64,000 bases of DNA, taken from assembly GCA_022478985.1 (NCBI GenBank), contig JAKSZP010000001.1, forward strand, positions 62,001 to 126,000, given 5' to 3'. The notes beneath the pieces are model-generated. The model ran no database searches. It had not been told where the DNA came from and saw only the letters and a program-made list of their open reading frames with translations. Positions within the stretch are counted from its first letter, which is position 1, and each line of letters starts with the position of its first letter. The DNA comes from Massospora cicadina (taxonomy: Eukaryota > Entomophthoromycota > Entomophthoromycetes > Entomophthorales > Entomophthoraceae). The translations under genes were made by a program, and so were the position numbers. Of this stretch, positions 22,309-33,905 are shown in pieces.

Positions 22309-23834
22309 ATTGGGGTTCTTGATCCTACATATGCTGACCCCATTTTGGTACTACTGGCCAAAATGACAATTGAGACGTAAATGGTTGGACCTAACACTAA
22401 TATCTTATGTGTACAGATATCAACTGTCAAAAATATGTTAATCTTGAATTTGAATTTTTATGAATCTGGATTTGATGCGCCTCTCACGGTGGTCTAGTTG
22501 AGACTTTAGTTGGAGAGGGCTTGACTCAGGAGCAATGGAAAAAGGTCAATGAGTTGCTTGAAGTTTATGATAATATATTCTCCACCTTTACCTATGACTC
22601 AGAAAAATGAAAGGGGTCATGCATAATGTAGCGACGAGGGGATTTCCCTATTTAAGAGCTGCCTTATCAGAAGAATAAATAGAAGAAGAACAAGTCACCA
22701 TTGAGCTTAAGCAGTTGTTGAATTTAAGATACTGGTACCATCTCAAAGTCTAAGGGTATTTCCCCTCTTATTCGTCCACAAAAAGGATGGAAGCTACTTA
22801 ATTGTCATGGACTACCAAAAGCTTTATTGGTGACAAAAAGGTAGCTACCCATTGCCTTGGATTAATGAATCGCTAATCTTCCTTACCAGGTCTCAGTAAT
22901 TTTTACAATGGATCTTGATAGCAGGTATTAAAAGATTGAGCTAGCAACACAATACTATTCAAAGTGCGCATTAATTGCTAACAAAAATATTTAAACCAAC
23001 ATGAATGCTACAAGGGCTATTCAATGCTCTGACTACCTTTCATCAAGTAATGGACAGAATTCTATGTGACCTGAAGTTATTGTGTTTATTAGTTTAACCA
23101 GTTACATAATGGTATTTTCAGGAACTCAATAGACATTTAGAACATTTTTGGCAAGTCTTTAACTGGTTGAGACAGAAACTCTCAAGTTTAAACCTTCCAA
23201 CTGTTTCTTACAGCCTGAGATGGAAATCCTTAGGCATAAAGTCACTAAACAAGAGACATAACCACCTCAAGACAAAGTAATTATGAATGAGAAGATGCCC
23301 TCAAGTCTCAGGGATATCCAAGTATTCCTTGGGATGGTGAGATATTACAGACTTTTCATGCTGCGTTTTTACAAACTTGTTGAAACACTAGTCTATCTTC
23401 TCTAAAATAACGTTCCTTTCAAATACAACCCAAACAGGATATAGTGTTTAATCTTTTTAAACTTCATTGGTATACAGCCTGTCCTCATACTTCTAAAGTT
23501 TGAACAGCCCTTTTTCTATCTAAAGACGCCAGCAATGTGGCGTTGGGGCCATTCTAGCCCAGACAGACAACCAATAAGTAGACCATCCAGTGGCCTACGT
23601 CAATAAAGCCTATTTAATACCAAAAGAAACTACAGCTTCACCAAATGAGAATGATTTGCCGTGCTCCTTGCAATCAAGCATTTCTGGCTTTATCTATACA
23701 GTGTACTTCACCATCATCACTGATCACGCCTCCAACAAATGGCTCCAAAAGATGAAGTATCCTAATGGGAGGCTAGCTAGATGGGCTCTACAGCTACAAA
23801 ATTATGACTTCAATATAGTTTATCACATCATTAC
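22309..23834 (+). pseudogene. RT and RNase H of old element I
   Basis: The plus strand, through many stops, reads EQWKKVNELLEVYDNIFSTF near 22.55 kb (the pre-RT block also seen in B, E and F), PLLFVHKKDGSYLIVMDYQK near 22.8 kb, a decayed MDL block near 22.91 kb, LRDIQVFLGMVRYYRLF near 23.31 kb, and NGRLARWALQLQNYDFNIVYH just before solo LTR K. It resumes at 24688. Stop density is the highest in the window, consistent with the oldest layer. Confidence 0.78.
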
Positions 23835-24687
23835 TGTAAGGAGAGTGTCTATAGCTCTCCTGTTCCTAGCGTGGTAGTGTATGGCGCACAAGGACCACGT
23901 CAGGGAGCTAGCCATTAGTGCCAAAACCATTAGGGCCCAGCAGAAGGTGCTGGAGCCATAACAGCTTAGGCATAGTAAAGTGAGATTTATGATCAAAGCG
24001 CCAGTAGAAGTGGCACAGTGCCCATATCTGAAAGGGTTAAGTGACCCAGGTTGGAGGGAACCTGGGCGACAAACGGTGCATGGGTGGAGAGCTGCAAGGT
24101 CCTTGCAATGGCAAGGGTAATGGAACGCGAGACCTCCTCAGAGAGGTTCACGCACAGGAGCGATCAGAAAATCAGAAAATGGTAAGATAATGTAAATGGG
24201 AAAGTTTTGTTGCGGAAGTCAACCAACAAGGAATGTTGGTTGGGGAAAATGTATTTAAGCTCGAATGGGGAAATGGGGTTATGCTGCAGTGGGCCCAAGC
24301 AGCGACTCACCAATAGAGCAATACTGCCATCCAAGTTAGTAAAATAGGCTGAAACTGACTTCACTTGAGTTATCAACTGAAGTTGGATTTGAACCAAGCG
24401 CGTTATTTCATAGGAGGAATGGGTTTTGAAACCCCAATCCTTGACTAACCAAACCAAACCATCTGCCTTAATTTGGTAGATAGTTCGTTTTAACACTTGG
24501 GCTGCTGTCAGGGGCTGAGCACTTGGCACCCCACTAGGACCAACCTGGGCATATTTTGCCCTTACCCAGCGCTGGTCTAGGGTGCGCTTCAGGTCTGGGA
24601 GGCCCTGTAGCTTCATCTTTTGGGCCTCCAAGCGCCCAGCCTTATATTTGGGGTTGATCCCCACTATGATGTAATGTGTACATGACA
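23835..24687 (-). repeat. Solo LTR K inserted in pol of element I
   Basis: This 853-bp insertion begins TGTAAGG and ends ATGACA on the plus strand, with a perfect 5-bp target duplication ATTAC at 23830-23834 and 24688-24692. The RNase H/integrase reading of I (FNIVYH... then ...NVDGLLWK) continues across it. Minus orientation is favoured because it then starts TGTCATG, like the LTR of element H, and contains a TTAAATAC box. No other copy is in the window. Confidence 0.75.
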
Positions 24688-24688
24688 A
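24164..24688 (-). CDS. 174-codon open frame inside solo LTR K
   Basis: An uninterrupted frame occupies the first 525 bases of K read on the minus strand, beginning at the very edge of the LTR. The predicted protein is mixed, with a basic N-terminal part (KMKLQGLPDLKRTLDQRW), a helix-rich middle and no motif I know. In a region where other frames are short and broken its openness is notable, but chance or a relic of a captured segment is possible. No start context or poly(A) signal supports expression. Confidence 0.3.
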   Translation of the reverse strand: MSCTHYIIVGINPKYKAGRLEAQKMKLQGLPDLKRTLDQRWVRAKYAQVGPSGVPSAQPLTAAQVLKRTIYQIKADGLVWLVKDWGFKTHSSYEITRLVQIQLQLITQVKSVSAYFTNLDGSIALLVSRCLGPLQHNPISPFELKYIFPNQHSLLVDFRNKTFPFTLSYHFLIF

Positions 24689-25140
24689 TTACTACCACCA
24701 GAATGTGGATGGATTGTTATGGAAAACAACATTAGCTATGTTGGTACCTGAAGAAGACCTCCTGTACAATGTGATTGAATGTCCTTACAGATGAGAGCTG
24801 GAGACACCAGAGGATAAGGTTGAGTTACAAGCTTTAATGAAAGAGACTCAAAGTCAGGATGGGATGCTCTGCAAGCTAATCAATGGGAAGCGGTTGGCTT
24901 ATGTGCAGCCATCCTCTTTTACCAAAGTTGCTTTTAAAAGACGCTCTAGAGTAAGACATAATGCCGTTAAGAAAACGTATGAGTGGCTGAAAAGCAATAT
25001 TACTAGGTCTGCAAGCTCAAGACTATACATGAGGTACTAAAAAGCATGTTTAACTTGCTTTATTCATGACCTTCTGAGTTTCTGATGTAAGTTCAGAGGC
25101 CATCCCGTCCACCTGAACTGTGAATAGAACATCACCAGGT
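24688..25140 (+). pseudogene. RNase H end and integrase zinc domain of element I
   Basis: After K the reading continues with NVDGLLWKTTLAMLVPEED, comparable with MNVDGLTQLP in B. A 67-codon frame at 24837-25040 reads LCKLINGKRLAYVQPS and RVRHNAVKKTYEWLKSNI, which corresponds to the HHCC domain (LGHSGVWKTCEWVKG in B). KACLTC follows as the Cys pair. The catalytic core is not found downstream, so the element is truncated or unreadable beyond ~25.1 kb. Confidence 0.65.
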
Positions 25141-26461
25141 GCAAGAGGGCCCCAGGTTCCCATATTCTCACTAACTTAAATGAGAGATTTGTATCATGTA
25201 GTAGTGAGTTAAGAGTTAATTCCTTGAACTCTGTCGCAGATGATGTTATAACTGGTTTAGAAGATCATTCCTCAACCAGTGGAATGACTGAAAAACCCCA
25301 AGCAATGGAGGTACAGGGGACCAACCCACAGCGGATGGGGTGAATGAGCCCTTTTATAGATTTAGGTGACAAATAAATTTTCAGCAATATTGTGATGACG
25401 TCATGAAAAATAATTTTCGCTATGATGAGTCAGAGAAACTGACCATGAAGATGATGACGCTGCTAAAATTCCCTATGAAAATTTTTTACCTTATATATCT
25501 TTGGGGGGGGGGGGCTGAAAACAATTTGCATTATGTTGATGATGCTATGATGAGCAGAGAATAAGTTATGCCAATGAGAGCATCCAAGGTTCAAAAGTAA
25601 GTATTATTAAACATGACAATCATCCAATTTCTAGAGTTACATAAAAACCTGATGCAAAGCGCATCATAGGAGCAACGGTGCTCAAACATAAAGTTGAGAA
25701 GGATATTACCAGATTTGGTTACCAACCAATCTTACAAGAAGAAACAATGGCCCAACACCCAGAAGAGGGGACTAGTAAAAGGGCCCCTGAACATCCAGGT
25801 TTAGGGATAACTGCCACGAGAAAAAGCTCATGGCTACAGGAATTTGCTTAAATGGATGATGGCTAAAGTGGCATCCAAACAAACGTCTGACAAGGGGATC
25901 TTATATTCCACCATATCAAAACCCAAATTTCTAATTATCTTACAATATATCTCAATAAATTTTTATCTTAAAATTATCCCTTAATGTAAAAAATACTTCA
26001 TATTTTATCTCAATATGAAACCTTTCCACATAATCGTAAGTTTGTCTTTTGCTTGCACAAATTTGCTTGAGTGTTTTAATCTCCAGTAACCAATCTTGGA
26101 TTAATCAAAGTTTATAGAATATGGTACCCATTCTGAGATCTGCTATGTCTAAAAGAAGACACTCTCTAATGAGGATACCTTGGAGCTGAGCTGCCAATAA
26201 AGAAGTATGATTGGCTTCTGTTGAGTCCCAAGGAAGAACATACATTGAATATATTTAAGATTGTCAACAAGAGATTCGCCATGGTCCTGAACAGTTTACC
26301 ACAGTTATCAATGCTAAATGGGTAGCATCAGATGAGAATTTGCTCTATAAGGATGATTGTGATCTTAACGAAGGTTGTATGGTGCTTTAAAAAGCGTAGA
26401 ATAAACCCCATGAGCAGCGAGTTGGCCTCACATGATAAGCAAGCTGAGGTTGTGAGTTGAT
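25141..26461. other. Unassigned stretch between elements I and F
   Basis: No frame of interest and no pairable LTR was found, although the primer-binding-like site at 26464 predicts that the 5' LTR of element F ends here. A run of twelve G lies at 25503-25514, preceded by TTATATATCTTT. Short TGATGA-rich stretches occur around 25.4-25.6 kb. Confidence 0.4.
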
Positions 26462-26463
26462 TG

Positions 26464-26481
26464 TTGTGCTCACTACAGGGG
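26464..26481 (+). promoter_or_regulatory. Primer-binding-like site of element F
   Basis: TTGTGCTCACTACAGGGG is identical to the shared consensus except in its second base. It marks the beginning of the internal region of element F. Confidence 0.6.
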
Positions 26482-28140
26482 TGGCATCATCACGCTGTAG
26501 TGATGATCTTGAGAGTTCTCATGATTAGTTTAATGATGAAGCGGATATGGAAATATATCACGGAGAGGATTCCTCTAAGCTTCTGGTGAGGGAAGAGGAT
26601 ACAATATCTTTCAAGACTCTGTACCATGGAATTAGAAGTGCATGATCTATGCAACAATCTTAGCGTGTCAAGAAGACCTCCAGAAGAGAACGCATCATGT
26701 ACTACCTACTGTGAGAGGACCATCACCTATTATCAAAATTAAAAGCTACAAATTAAGAATTTTGAGGAGAGACTTGAATTCCTTAAAAAAGAGAATGACG
26801 AAACCATCACCACTTTAAATGAATATATAAAGCTCTTGGAACAGCACAAAAATATGCTGTTTGTCATGGATAGGAGTATAGAAGTTTTGAAGACACAAAT
26901 GCATAATATACTGGAGCCTATCTCTACTTGACCTATAAAATTTGTTAGAGGCACCTATGTGGGCTGCTCAAAGGAATTACCACAAACGGTCAGAACTGCT
27001 ACTCAGCTGACTGTGATGCATGCCGATACTGTTGAAAGGATACCAACTTTAAACTGTACTTTAAAACCATGTATACACTTGGAGAAGGAATAAATGTTGG
27101 TTTCCTTCATATGTATGAGAATAGCATGGTTGGCGCTAGCAATCACCAAAAGGATCACCGCGTGCAATAGTGCATGAGCCATGATGCTCATGAGATCCTT
27201 AGCATGAGATATGACCTTGAATATCTTGGACCAAAGTGAAAATATTACCCTTTCATAGTTTGATAGCGAACAAGACGACCAAAAATATGAAACATAAGTT
27301 CCTTCTGATGAAAATGGGCAAGAATGAGTCAGTTGCAAATGTCGTCTCTCACTACTACCTTAAGGATTAACAACTATGGACCAAAAAAACTATTAATTTG
27401 CCTATCCAAAAACCGTTTTGTTGAGCTCATTGGAGATGCATCCTAGCCTAAAGATGCATATGATTCTAGCAGTTAAAAGTGAGAAATCCCTCAAAGCACT
27501 TAAGGAAGTATTACTTGACGTAAAAGGGACTTACAAAGCTGAATACAAGAAAATGGGACCTACACCTACCCTTGAAGAGTTAATAAAGCCGTTTATGTCA
27601 CCATTAATAAGGGTGGTAAATCAAAGGATAAGTATACCAAACCTCCTGAATGCTTGCCTCATTGAGAGTTTACCTGCACAAGTGCCATTTACTGGAAACT
27701 TTTATTGATCTTGTACATTACTTTCCACTGAAATGAAACACCCTCTTAAAGAGGATACCTATAACGCTGTCAAATGGGTAGATCTCCACAATGAAGGTGA
27801 AGATGACCACAAATATGAGGATTTGGCTAGCATAGGATACCACGTGTTAGAGGCACCTAGAGCGGTGGGTGTGCCTTCTAAATTAACACCACGGATTTAA
27901 CAGATCTACATCAAGCAATAACTATTTGACACAAGCAAATCAGCCTACACAGGTCATCAATTCAGTTGAAGAAGGAGAGCAGTTAGTTATGGATACCTTC
28001 AAGAACTTGGCATCAGATGGCGATGATGCTATCAAAGCAACCATGAGCGCTGCCGACCTTAGACTTTTTGAGGAATCCGCTACTGGTGTGCTGACCACTG
28101 GAAACCCTTTTGACAAGAGCGTAACAAAAGAAAAAGTAAA
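26482..28140 (+). pseudogene. gag of element F
   Basis: The plus strand at 26.73-26.93 kb gives a long coiled coil (IKNFEERLEFLKKENDETIT and on to MHNILEPI). Near 27.07 kb, in another frame, YTLGEGINVGFLHMYENSMV followed by GASNHQKD matches the gag core motif of B. A 96-codon frame at 27418-27708 continues with helical capsid-like sequence, and 27926-28140 leads into protease in the same frame. I see no zinc knuckle. Stops and frame changes separate all segments. Confidence 0.75.
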
Positions 28141-28520
28141 TATTAAGAAGGTGCGTTTATTGGCAGTACTGGAATGTGGGGCTCCAGTTAACATCATCTT
28201 TCAAGCTCATGAAGAAATTTTAAGTTTATGCCTGACATTGAGTACAACATGAAGGACTACACCGTAGGACCTTGATGTTATGCACGCTCCTATGAGCTTA
28301 TTCTGCATCACCCTTACATTTTGGGCGCAAGTTTCTGACGGTAATAGCTTGGTTTTAGACAACCACTATGACTTCATGACAAGGAAACAGTTTCTCCTGT
28401 ATTTTAGGCAAATATTGATTTCACCACTGCACTGTGAGAGTTTTAAGTCATCGTATTCTACTGGTATTTTTGATGAGTACATCAAATTAAAGAAACTATT
28501 TATTGACTTGGTTTAAACGG
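28141..28520 (+). pseudogene. Aspartic protease of element F
   Basis: IKKVRLLAVLECGAPVNII aligns with VRILAVLDTGAPVNVV of B. The catalytic Asp-Thr is replaced by Glu-Cys while Gly-Ala-Pro is kept, so the enzyme is dead. The downstream half lies in frame-shifted sequence up to 28.5 kb. Confidence 0.75.
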
Positions 28521-29880
28521 ACCAATATAATTACCTCATACACTACAACCTGACTGAGAAAGGTGTAAAGCAGCTACCGCATACCATTAGTGCAGAGTAA
28601 GGACTCCCGCTGAGCGCTTGCAAACCATAGAGATTTGACTAGGGGGTCAATGGAAAATAACCTTGTCAATTATTGTGAATAAACCGCCTGATAGCATATT
28701 AAAAGTATACAGCTGCTATGGTTTCTAAAAATATGAACCCAGACTACTTTCATGATTCTATGACACCACCTACTCTGGAGAATTAACCATCGTGTTAAAG
28801 ATATTAATACTAAACCTATTAAAATTATAAAAAACAAGTTGTAGCACTGGCATGACTGACAAATTGCCATGAGATTGAATCTGTCCATGCAGTAGGGGAT
28901 TTTGATAATCTTAGGTTAAGGGATGTGGCCCCTAGGCAGCAGAAGGAGCTTATTGAACTTTTGGATGAGTTTAGCAACATCTTCAGTACTGGCTCCAATG
29001 ATTATCGCCTAACAAGGGCGAGGTCCACAATATGGATACCAGTTCTGCTAGAACCTTTAAGTAAAACCTATTAACAATCAAAAAGCAGAAGATTCAGTTA
29101 TCGTGAAAGAGCTCAAACAACTATCTGACGCAGGGATAATCAGACTTTCAAAGATCTCTGGGCATTTCTTTGTTGCTAGTGCGCAAAAAGAATAGAGCTC
29201 ATAGAGTAGTCATGGACTAATGACGCCTAAACAAGATAACTAAGAAGGATTCATAACCACTACTGCATATTGAGTATGCTTTGAAATGTCTGGGCAGCTC
29301 AAAATACTTTTGATGATGGATCTAGCCAGCGGCTACTATAAAATGGAACTCTCACATGAGGTTCAGGAGAAGTGCGCCCTGATCAGTAGACAGGGGTTGA
29401 TTAAGCCCATGAGGATGTCACAGGGGCTCTACAAAGCCTCTGCTACCTTCCAGCATACAATGGATCACATTTTTCGGCGAGCTCACTTTTTGAGTGTGCT
29501 GATATACCTGACGACATCAGTGTATTCAGTCTAATATTTCAAGAGCATCTGCAGCACCTTGCAGGAGGTCTTTACGCGGCTGTGCACATCTAACCTGAAG
29601 TTGAAAAGAAGCAAGTGTACCTTTTTCAAGAGACATCTAGAGTTTTTGGAGCATGAGATTAGCCCTTAAAGAATTAAGCCTCAAGGTGGGAAGGTGAAGG
29701 CCATCGTGGCTATGGAGCCGCCAAGGAGCATGAGGGATATACAAATGTTCCTCGGATTATTGGGGTACTACAGACAGTTCATCCCTCTTTTTGCAGACTT
29801 GTCAGTGCCCATCATATACCTGCTTACTAAGACGAAGAAGTTTGTTGGAGTCTGAAGCAAGATTAGACCTTAACGGAGTT
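28521..29880 (+). pseudogene. Reverse transcriptase of element F
   Basis: The pre-RT block RQQKELIELLDEFSNIFSTG is near 28.95 kb. Then KILLMMDLASGYYKMELSHE starts near 29.3 kb, followed by QGLIKPMRMSQGLYKASATF in the 82-codon frame 29286-29534. The active site reads PDDISVFS after a frame change, retaining both Asp. The thumb follows with MRDIQMFLGLLGYYRQF near 29.74 kb. A dUTPase-like segment is expected at 28.5-28.9 kb, but I cannot read it. RT copies the element RNA into DNA. Confidence 0.82.
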
Positions 29881-30408
29881 AAAGGCATGACTGGTAGAGG
29901 CACCAATCCTAACCTATCCTGACTTCAACATGACATTCTACCTATATACCAACGCCAGTGATGTAGGACTTGGCGCAATATTGGCATAGTTGGATGAAGA
30001 CAGGGTGGATCACCTGATCGAGTACTTCTCAAAAGTTTTAAATAGAGCAGAGAATAATTATATGATCACTGAACGCAAATGCCTGGTGGTATTCAGAGCA
30101 AACACTTTACAACTTATTTGTATAGTGGAAATTGAAAGTAAACATGGAACATGCATCACTACGCTGGTTAAGAGAAATGAAGGCTTTCAATGGATGCTCT
30201 TTTTGCATTAAGCTGTACTCCTCAAATGATATGATTTCGAAATCATACATTGAGTAGGAGATAAACACCTCAACGTGGACAGAATGTTAAAATTAATGGT
30301 GTTCCACTTGCAATCCTTAGAGAACAATCACCTTTATGACTTATTGGGCTATCTGAAGAGACCTGGAAGGATGATAAAGAAGAAGTCATGATCAACCTGA
30401 GGAGATGT
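29881..30408 (+). pseudogene. RNase H of element F
   Basis: PILTYPDFNMTFYLYTNASD near 29.92 kb contains the first catalytic block with Asp replaced by Asn. The 73-codon frame 29990-30211 holds FSKVLNRAENNYMITERKCL with the catalytic Glu. GDKHLNVDRML near 30.26 kb is the RNase H to integrase linker. The element is broken at 30408 by insertion of E and continues at 41474. Confidence 0.82.
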
Positions 30409-31292
30409 TGTTGAGTAATTGACTGGACCTAATCACGATATTCAATAAGTACATAATACTGTTAACATGCTTAATTTATTATGGATCATATCGGATATCA
30501 GTGATTATGGATCAGGAATATCCTAAGCTTATGCAAAGCTTGGGATCCATGGCCTAGCAAATTAACTTAATAATGTTTGACTATGATGACACGTGCTTGA
30601 GGGCTTTGTTGGTTAGGTCAGACTTAACATTTAGTGTAAACTTAATGACTTGGGCACATGGGCTTTGTTGGTCTATGTCAAAATTAGTTTTTATGTCAAT
30701 CAAGTTTTTGATCACATTAATTACTAATTAGTGGTATGGATCGCCTTGGTATGTGCTGCCAATTGCTTGAGAAAGAGAATCAGTTCAGCTATTTGCAAAC
30801 TTGTTTGAAACGCTGTCTTGAGAATATTGACAAAATTTACACTGACCCTGAGGCCGCACAAGATGCTCTGAGTCAAAGGATTGTAGACCCTCAAACAAAC
30901 ATTTTATGTGTTCCTCTGGCCAAGTGCTATTGAAAATGAGACGTCATGGGTAAGATGTGGTGAACATCAAACCCTATAAAGTTATTTCTAAGTTGATACT
31001 ACTAAAGTATAATCAGCTTTTACCACAAGTTCATAGTTTAACTTATAAGCTTTGCATGTTTAATACTTTACGTTGTATTAAGTGAAAATTTACTTGCAAT
31101 CAGTAATACTAGGACAGCGTGCCATCTTCTAAGTAATGATCGTAGAATACGACTTTAAAGTGCTATTGCCAAAGAGTTATATCTTGAATTAGAGTCGCCA
31201 TCTGTTTTATTGTCACCATACAATAGACGTTTGAAACTCCACCATACTGCAGAAGAAGAACCAGCCATCTGAAGTAGACCAAAACTTCAACA
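30409..31292 (+). repeat. 5' LTR of element E, with a 65-codon frame
   Basis: It starts TGTTGAGTAATTGA and ends ACTTCAACA. It is collinear with 40594-41473 across its whole length. A frame at 30736-30933 (MDRLGMCCQLLEKENQ, ending VPLAKCY) is open here. In the 3' LTR the same frame begins identically (MDRLGMCCQLLEKE) but is shifted by a lost base. Whether it is translated is unknown. Confidence 0.87.
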
Positions 31293-31294
31293 AG

Positions 31295-31312
31295 TGGCGC
31301 TCATGGCTGGGA
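31295..31312 (+). promoter_or_regulatory. Primer-binding site of element E
   Basis: TGGCGCTCATGGCTGGGA follows the LTR after two bases (AG). It begins with TGG, complementary to the CCA end of a tRNA, and differs from the sequence shared by A, B, C, F and H. I do not assign the tRNA. Confidence 0.7.
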
Positions 31313-31399
31313 TAGCAGATGGTGACCACGCCAAGCAGGGAAGAAATTCCAATCAATTATTCAGAATCATTACTACGCCCAATGGGAATACTGAAATGA

Positions 31400-31984
31400 C
31401 TGTGTCCCATATTAATTTGGAATGATGTATCCATTATTACCTACCCTGATGAACCCATTTCACCTGAAGAGCTGGAAAGTCTTGAACGTCAGTTGTTAAG
31501 AGGGTATCAAATAGGAAAAAGGCTTGCAGACATTAGTAGCATTCTCTTTTATTGCCAATGACAGCAAGATGTATTGTGATGAGATATCTAGCTCATCATC
31601 AATTGAGTGTAGCTTAAATCTGAAACGGTTCAAATTGGGATAGAAAATATCACCCAATACTTAATTAAATTTGTACATCCCACCTCCAGAAATTCTCAGA
31701 TGACAATTGCCCACCATCATGTGGCCATTACTAAGTTGGTAAACTTCTCACGCAACTCCAGTCAGGTGGGCCAAATTTTAAATGGGCAATTAGAAGCCAA
31801 CTTTACTGAGGTCTGTTCTAGTCTAAAGCAAATTATAATCTAGCCACTTGGGCTAATGACTGGGTAGCAGAATTAGCACAAGAGCTGAACAACAGATTGC
31901 AGCCCATCTTTGACAATTTCTTATAGGAAAGAGGATTTACTGAACCTTGAGTTAGAAATATTACTTAGACTTCCATTAATGCTT
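31400..31984 (+). pseudogene. gag N-terminal part of element E
   Basis: The plus strand reads ITYPDEPISPEELESLERQL near 31.43 kb, then RGYQIGKRLADISS, and later ANDWVAELAQELNNRLQPIF near 31.85 kb, typical of the helical N-terminal region of Gag in this group. The last codons before D1 (ITxTSINA) continue in the same frame after D1 at 33906, which shows that D1 split this gene. Confidence 0.65.
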
Positions 31985-33905
31985 CAGAAGCTTTTCTTTC
32001 CGCTCAGTCTCACTTTTGAGCAATTTATTTAAGAGAAATTTGTTTATCCACTGCCATCTGGACACGCCCATTTCCTATTCAATGTCCTCAGATCCACCGC
32101 CTGCCACCCCAGTGTGGGGCAGCGGTGCTCCACCACCTAGCATTTTCCACCCAGCGGGCAAGTGCGTTTGGATGGGCTCAAACAGCCTGCCCACCTTGTC
32201 CAGCCAATTTATCCCCCCATGGGACTTAGTGCTCCACCTGGCGCGCATCCACCCTTCTTGCCCCCATCCACTCGCCCTCCCTCGTTCCACCATTTGATTT
32301 TGCCTCCACATTGACTACGGGCATTTATTAACATATGCTGACAAGGCAATTATTGACCTAGCCATCGCGGCCTTCATGCTGGCTGGCTTTATTGACTTCC
32401 GCCCATTTAAGGGCTACTTTGATATTGGGTTACAAACAGAGGAGGATGCTGCAGCGGCGCAATAACTCCTTTAATTTACAAAAATACCCCTATTTCTCAC
32501 TACCCATACTTGCCTCCCTTTGGACACCACCCTGGTGGTGTCATTTGCAAATCTCCTGTCCCACCTCCCGCCCCAAGTTTTATATGACCAGTTGATCACG
32601 GGGCTTATGGCTCATGGCACTCAGCCCAACCTCATATTTGCAGTACCCTCTGGTGCAGAGCACCTCACTGCCCCTCGCGCAACTGCCACCATCATCCCAC
32701 ACCACCCTGCCATACCCCACCAAATCCCCCCTTGCTATTGTCACATCAGCGCCGGAGCATTTCTTTTGGGCTCAGGTCAATAATGGTTGGCAGATTTATC
32801 CCCTCTGCTTTGGGCTCAACCACGCAAAAAAAGCTTTCCCAGATGCTGCTTCCACTGATGCGGCTTCAGAGCCCCCTCCGCGGGTCCTGTATGGGGCACT
32901 TTGCTGCCCCCTCCCACCCTCCACTCTCTTTTGATGGGCCAGAATGGGAAATTGCCCCTCCAAATTATCCAGCCACATTCTCCCACCTAAACCCACCCCA
33001 GCCAATCAGAGCCAGGCTTGGACCACCCTTCTCGCCCAAGCACCTACCCATTCGGCCACTCCCACCCACCCAACTTCTAACGCCACTATTCTCATGAACC
33101 AAAATCCATGGGACCTATTGGCGGAGGTTGACAAATCAGGTAACGTTCTCATTAGTGAGAATTCCGGTCAACTTCTCAGCCAATATAATTATGGTCAGGC
33201 TGAATTTTTCCTTCCCAACTTTGATGAAACCCCACCCCCCAGGCATTTCACTCCTCTGCCCAATGCAGCCCCCTACCAAAGTGACCACCAGCTCGCCTTA
33301 GCTGCAGTGGCCTCTCCCCAGTGCCCAAGCCCTACGAAAAGCAGTGGCCCAATCAGTGGCTCAGTTCCAGCATGGCCTGCCCACCCTCTAATCCCCCCTC
33401 GACTTCCCTGAATCTACATGCAGTGACATCTCAAATTTATCTGATGATGCTGAAGTTGCTGTCATGAATGTTGCGATGCTCGCCAAATTCAACCCTTTGG
33501 CTAAAATCACCTGCCACAGTATCTCCCTTTTTGCCCAACTTCCTGAAGCCCACAAAAAAGCTGAAATTCTTGTCATGGCATTTTTTGAAGCGCTTTACCG
33601 CGCTAATCTTAATGAGGAGGTGGAAAACTTGTACTACACTGAATTCCACCCCCACTATGCGGATTCTCCAACGCCCTGGCTCTCCGCTTTGATCTGCTAC
33701 TTTAATAAAAATCCCATGATTGGGGCGCATTTGTCTGAAGACCAACCCCCCAACCCCCCTCACCCTCTGCCATAATGAATTAGCGGTTTCCTCTCCCTGC
33801 CTGGTTAGTAGTTTTTATTTCTTTCCAATTCTTTTTGATCATTTTTTTAGTTTTGATTTTGGTATTGTCCATCCCCTGGTCAGCATACCTCAAATAAATT
33901 TTAGA
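31985..33905 (+). mobile_element. D1: insertion with a 14-bp target duplication, LINE-type or retrocopy
   Basis: TTCCATTAATGCTT occurs exactly at 31971-31984 and 33906-33919, and the gag frame of E reads through once one copy and the insert are removed. A 14-bp duplication is longer than the 5 bp of LTR elements and typical of target-primed reverse transcription. AATAAA lies at 33893-33898, seven bases before the 3' end, with no A tail. The 5' end is homologous to the start of D2 at 56.4 kb, so both copies probably begin at the same place. No reverse transcriptase is present. Confidence 0.8.
32016..33776 (+). pseudogene. Protein of D1: Pro-rich, ORF1/gag-like, unidentified
   Basis: One frame, with stops, runs from 32016 to 32783: a Pro/Ser-rich N-terminus, then YADKAIIDLAIAAFMLAGFI followed by DFRPFKGYFDIGL and TEEDAAAAQ, then DTTLVVSFANLLSHLPPQVL. 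The block FKGYFDIGLQTEEDA recalls the beta-alpha pattern of RRM or DUF4283-like nucleic-acid-binding domains in LINE ORF1 proteins, but this is resemblance only. After frame changes come a 155-codon Pro/Ser-rich part (32944-33411) and a 103-codon helical C-terminus (33464-33775). D2 encodes a diverged relative. If the ORF1 reading is right, the product would bind element RNA. Confidence 0.5.

Noticed and set aside
9730..22313. CATGG/ATTGG as a good target duplication of element A
   Set aside because: Only three of five bases match. The ends are supported by the LTRs, not by this repeat.
31470..32010. A separate helical protein gene upstream of D1
   Set aside because: It is the N-terminal part of gag of E, continuous in frame with sequence after D1.
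32075..33763. Minus-strand frames across D1 (78, 69, 62 and 108 codons)
   Set aside because: D2 supports the plus-strand reading. The minus frames are Gly/Arg-rich shadows of Pro/Ser-rich coding.
32016..33776. The D1 protein as an extra gene belonging to element E
   Set aside because: The 14-bp duplication and the gag frame that closes across it show that D1 is a later insertion.
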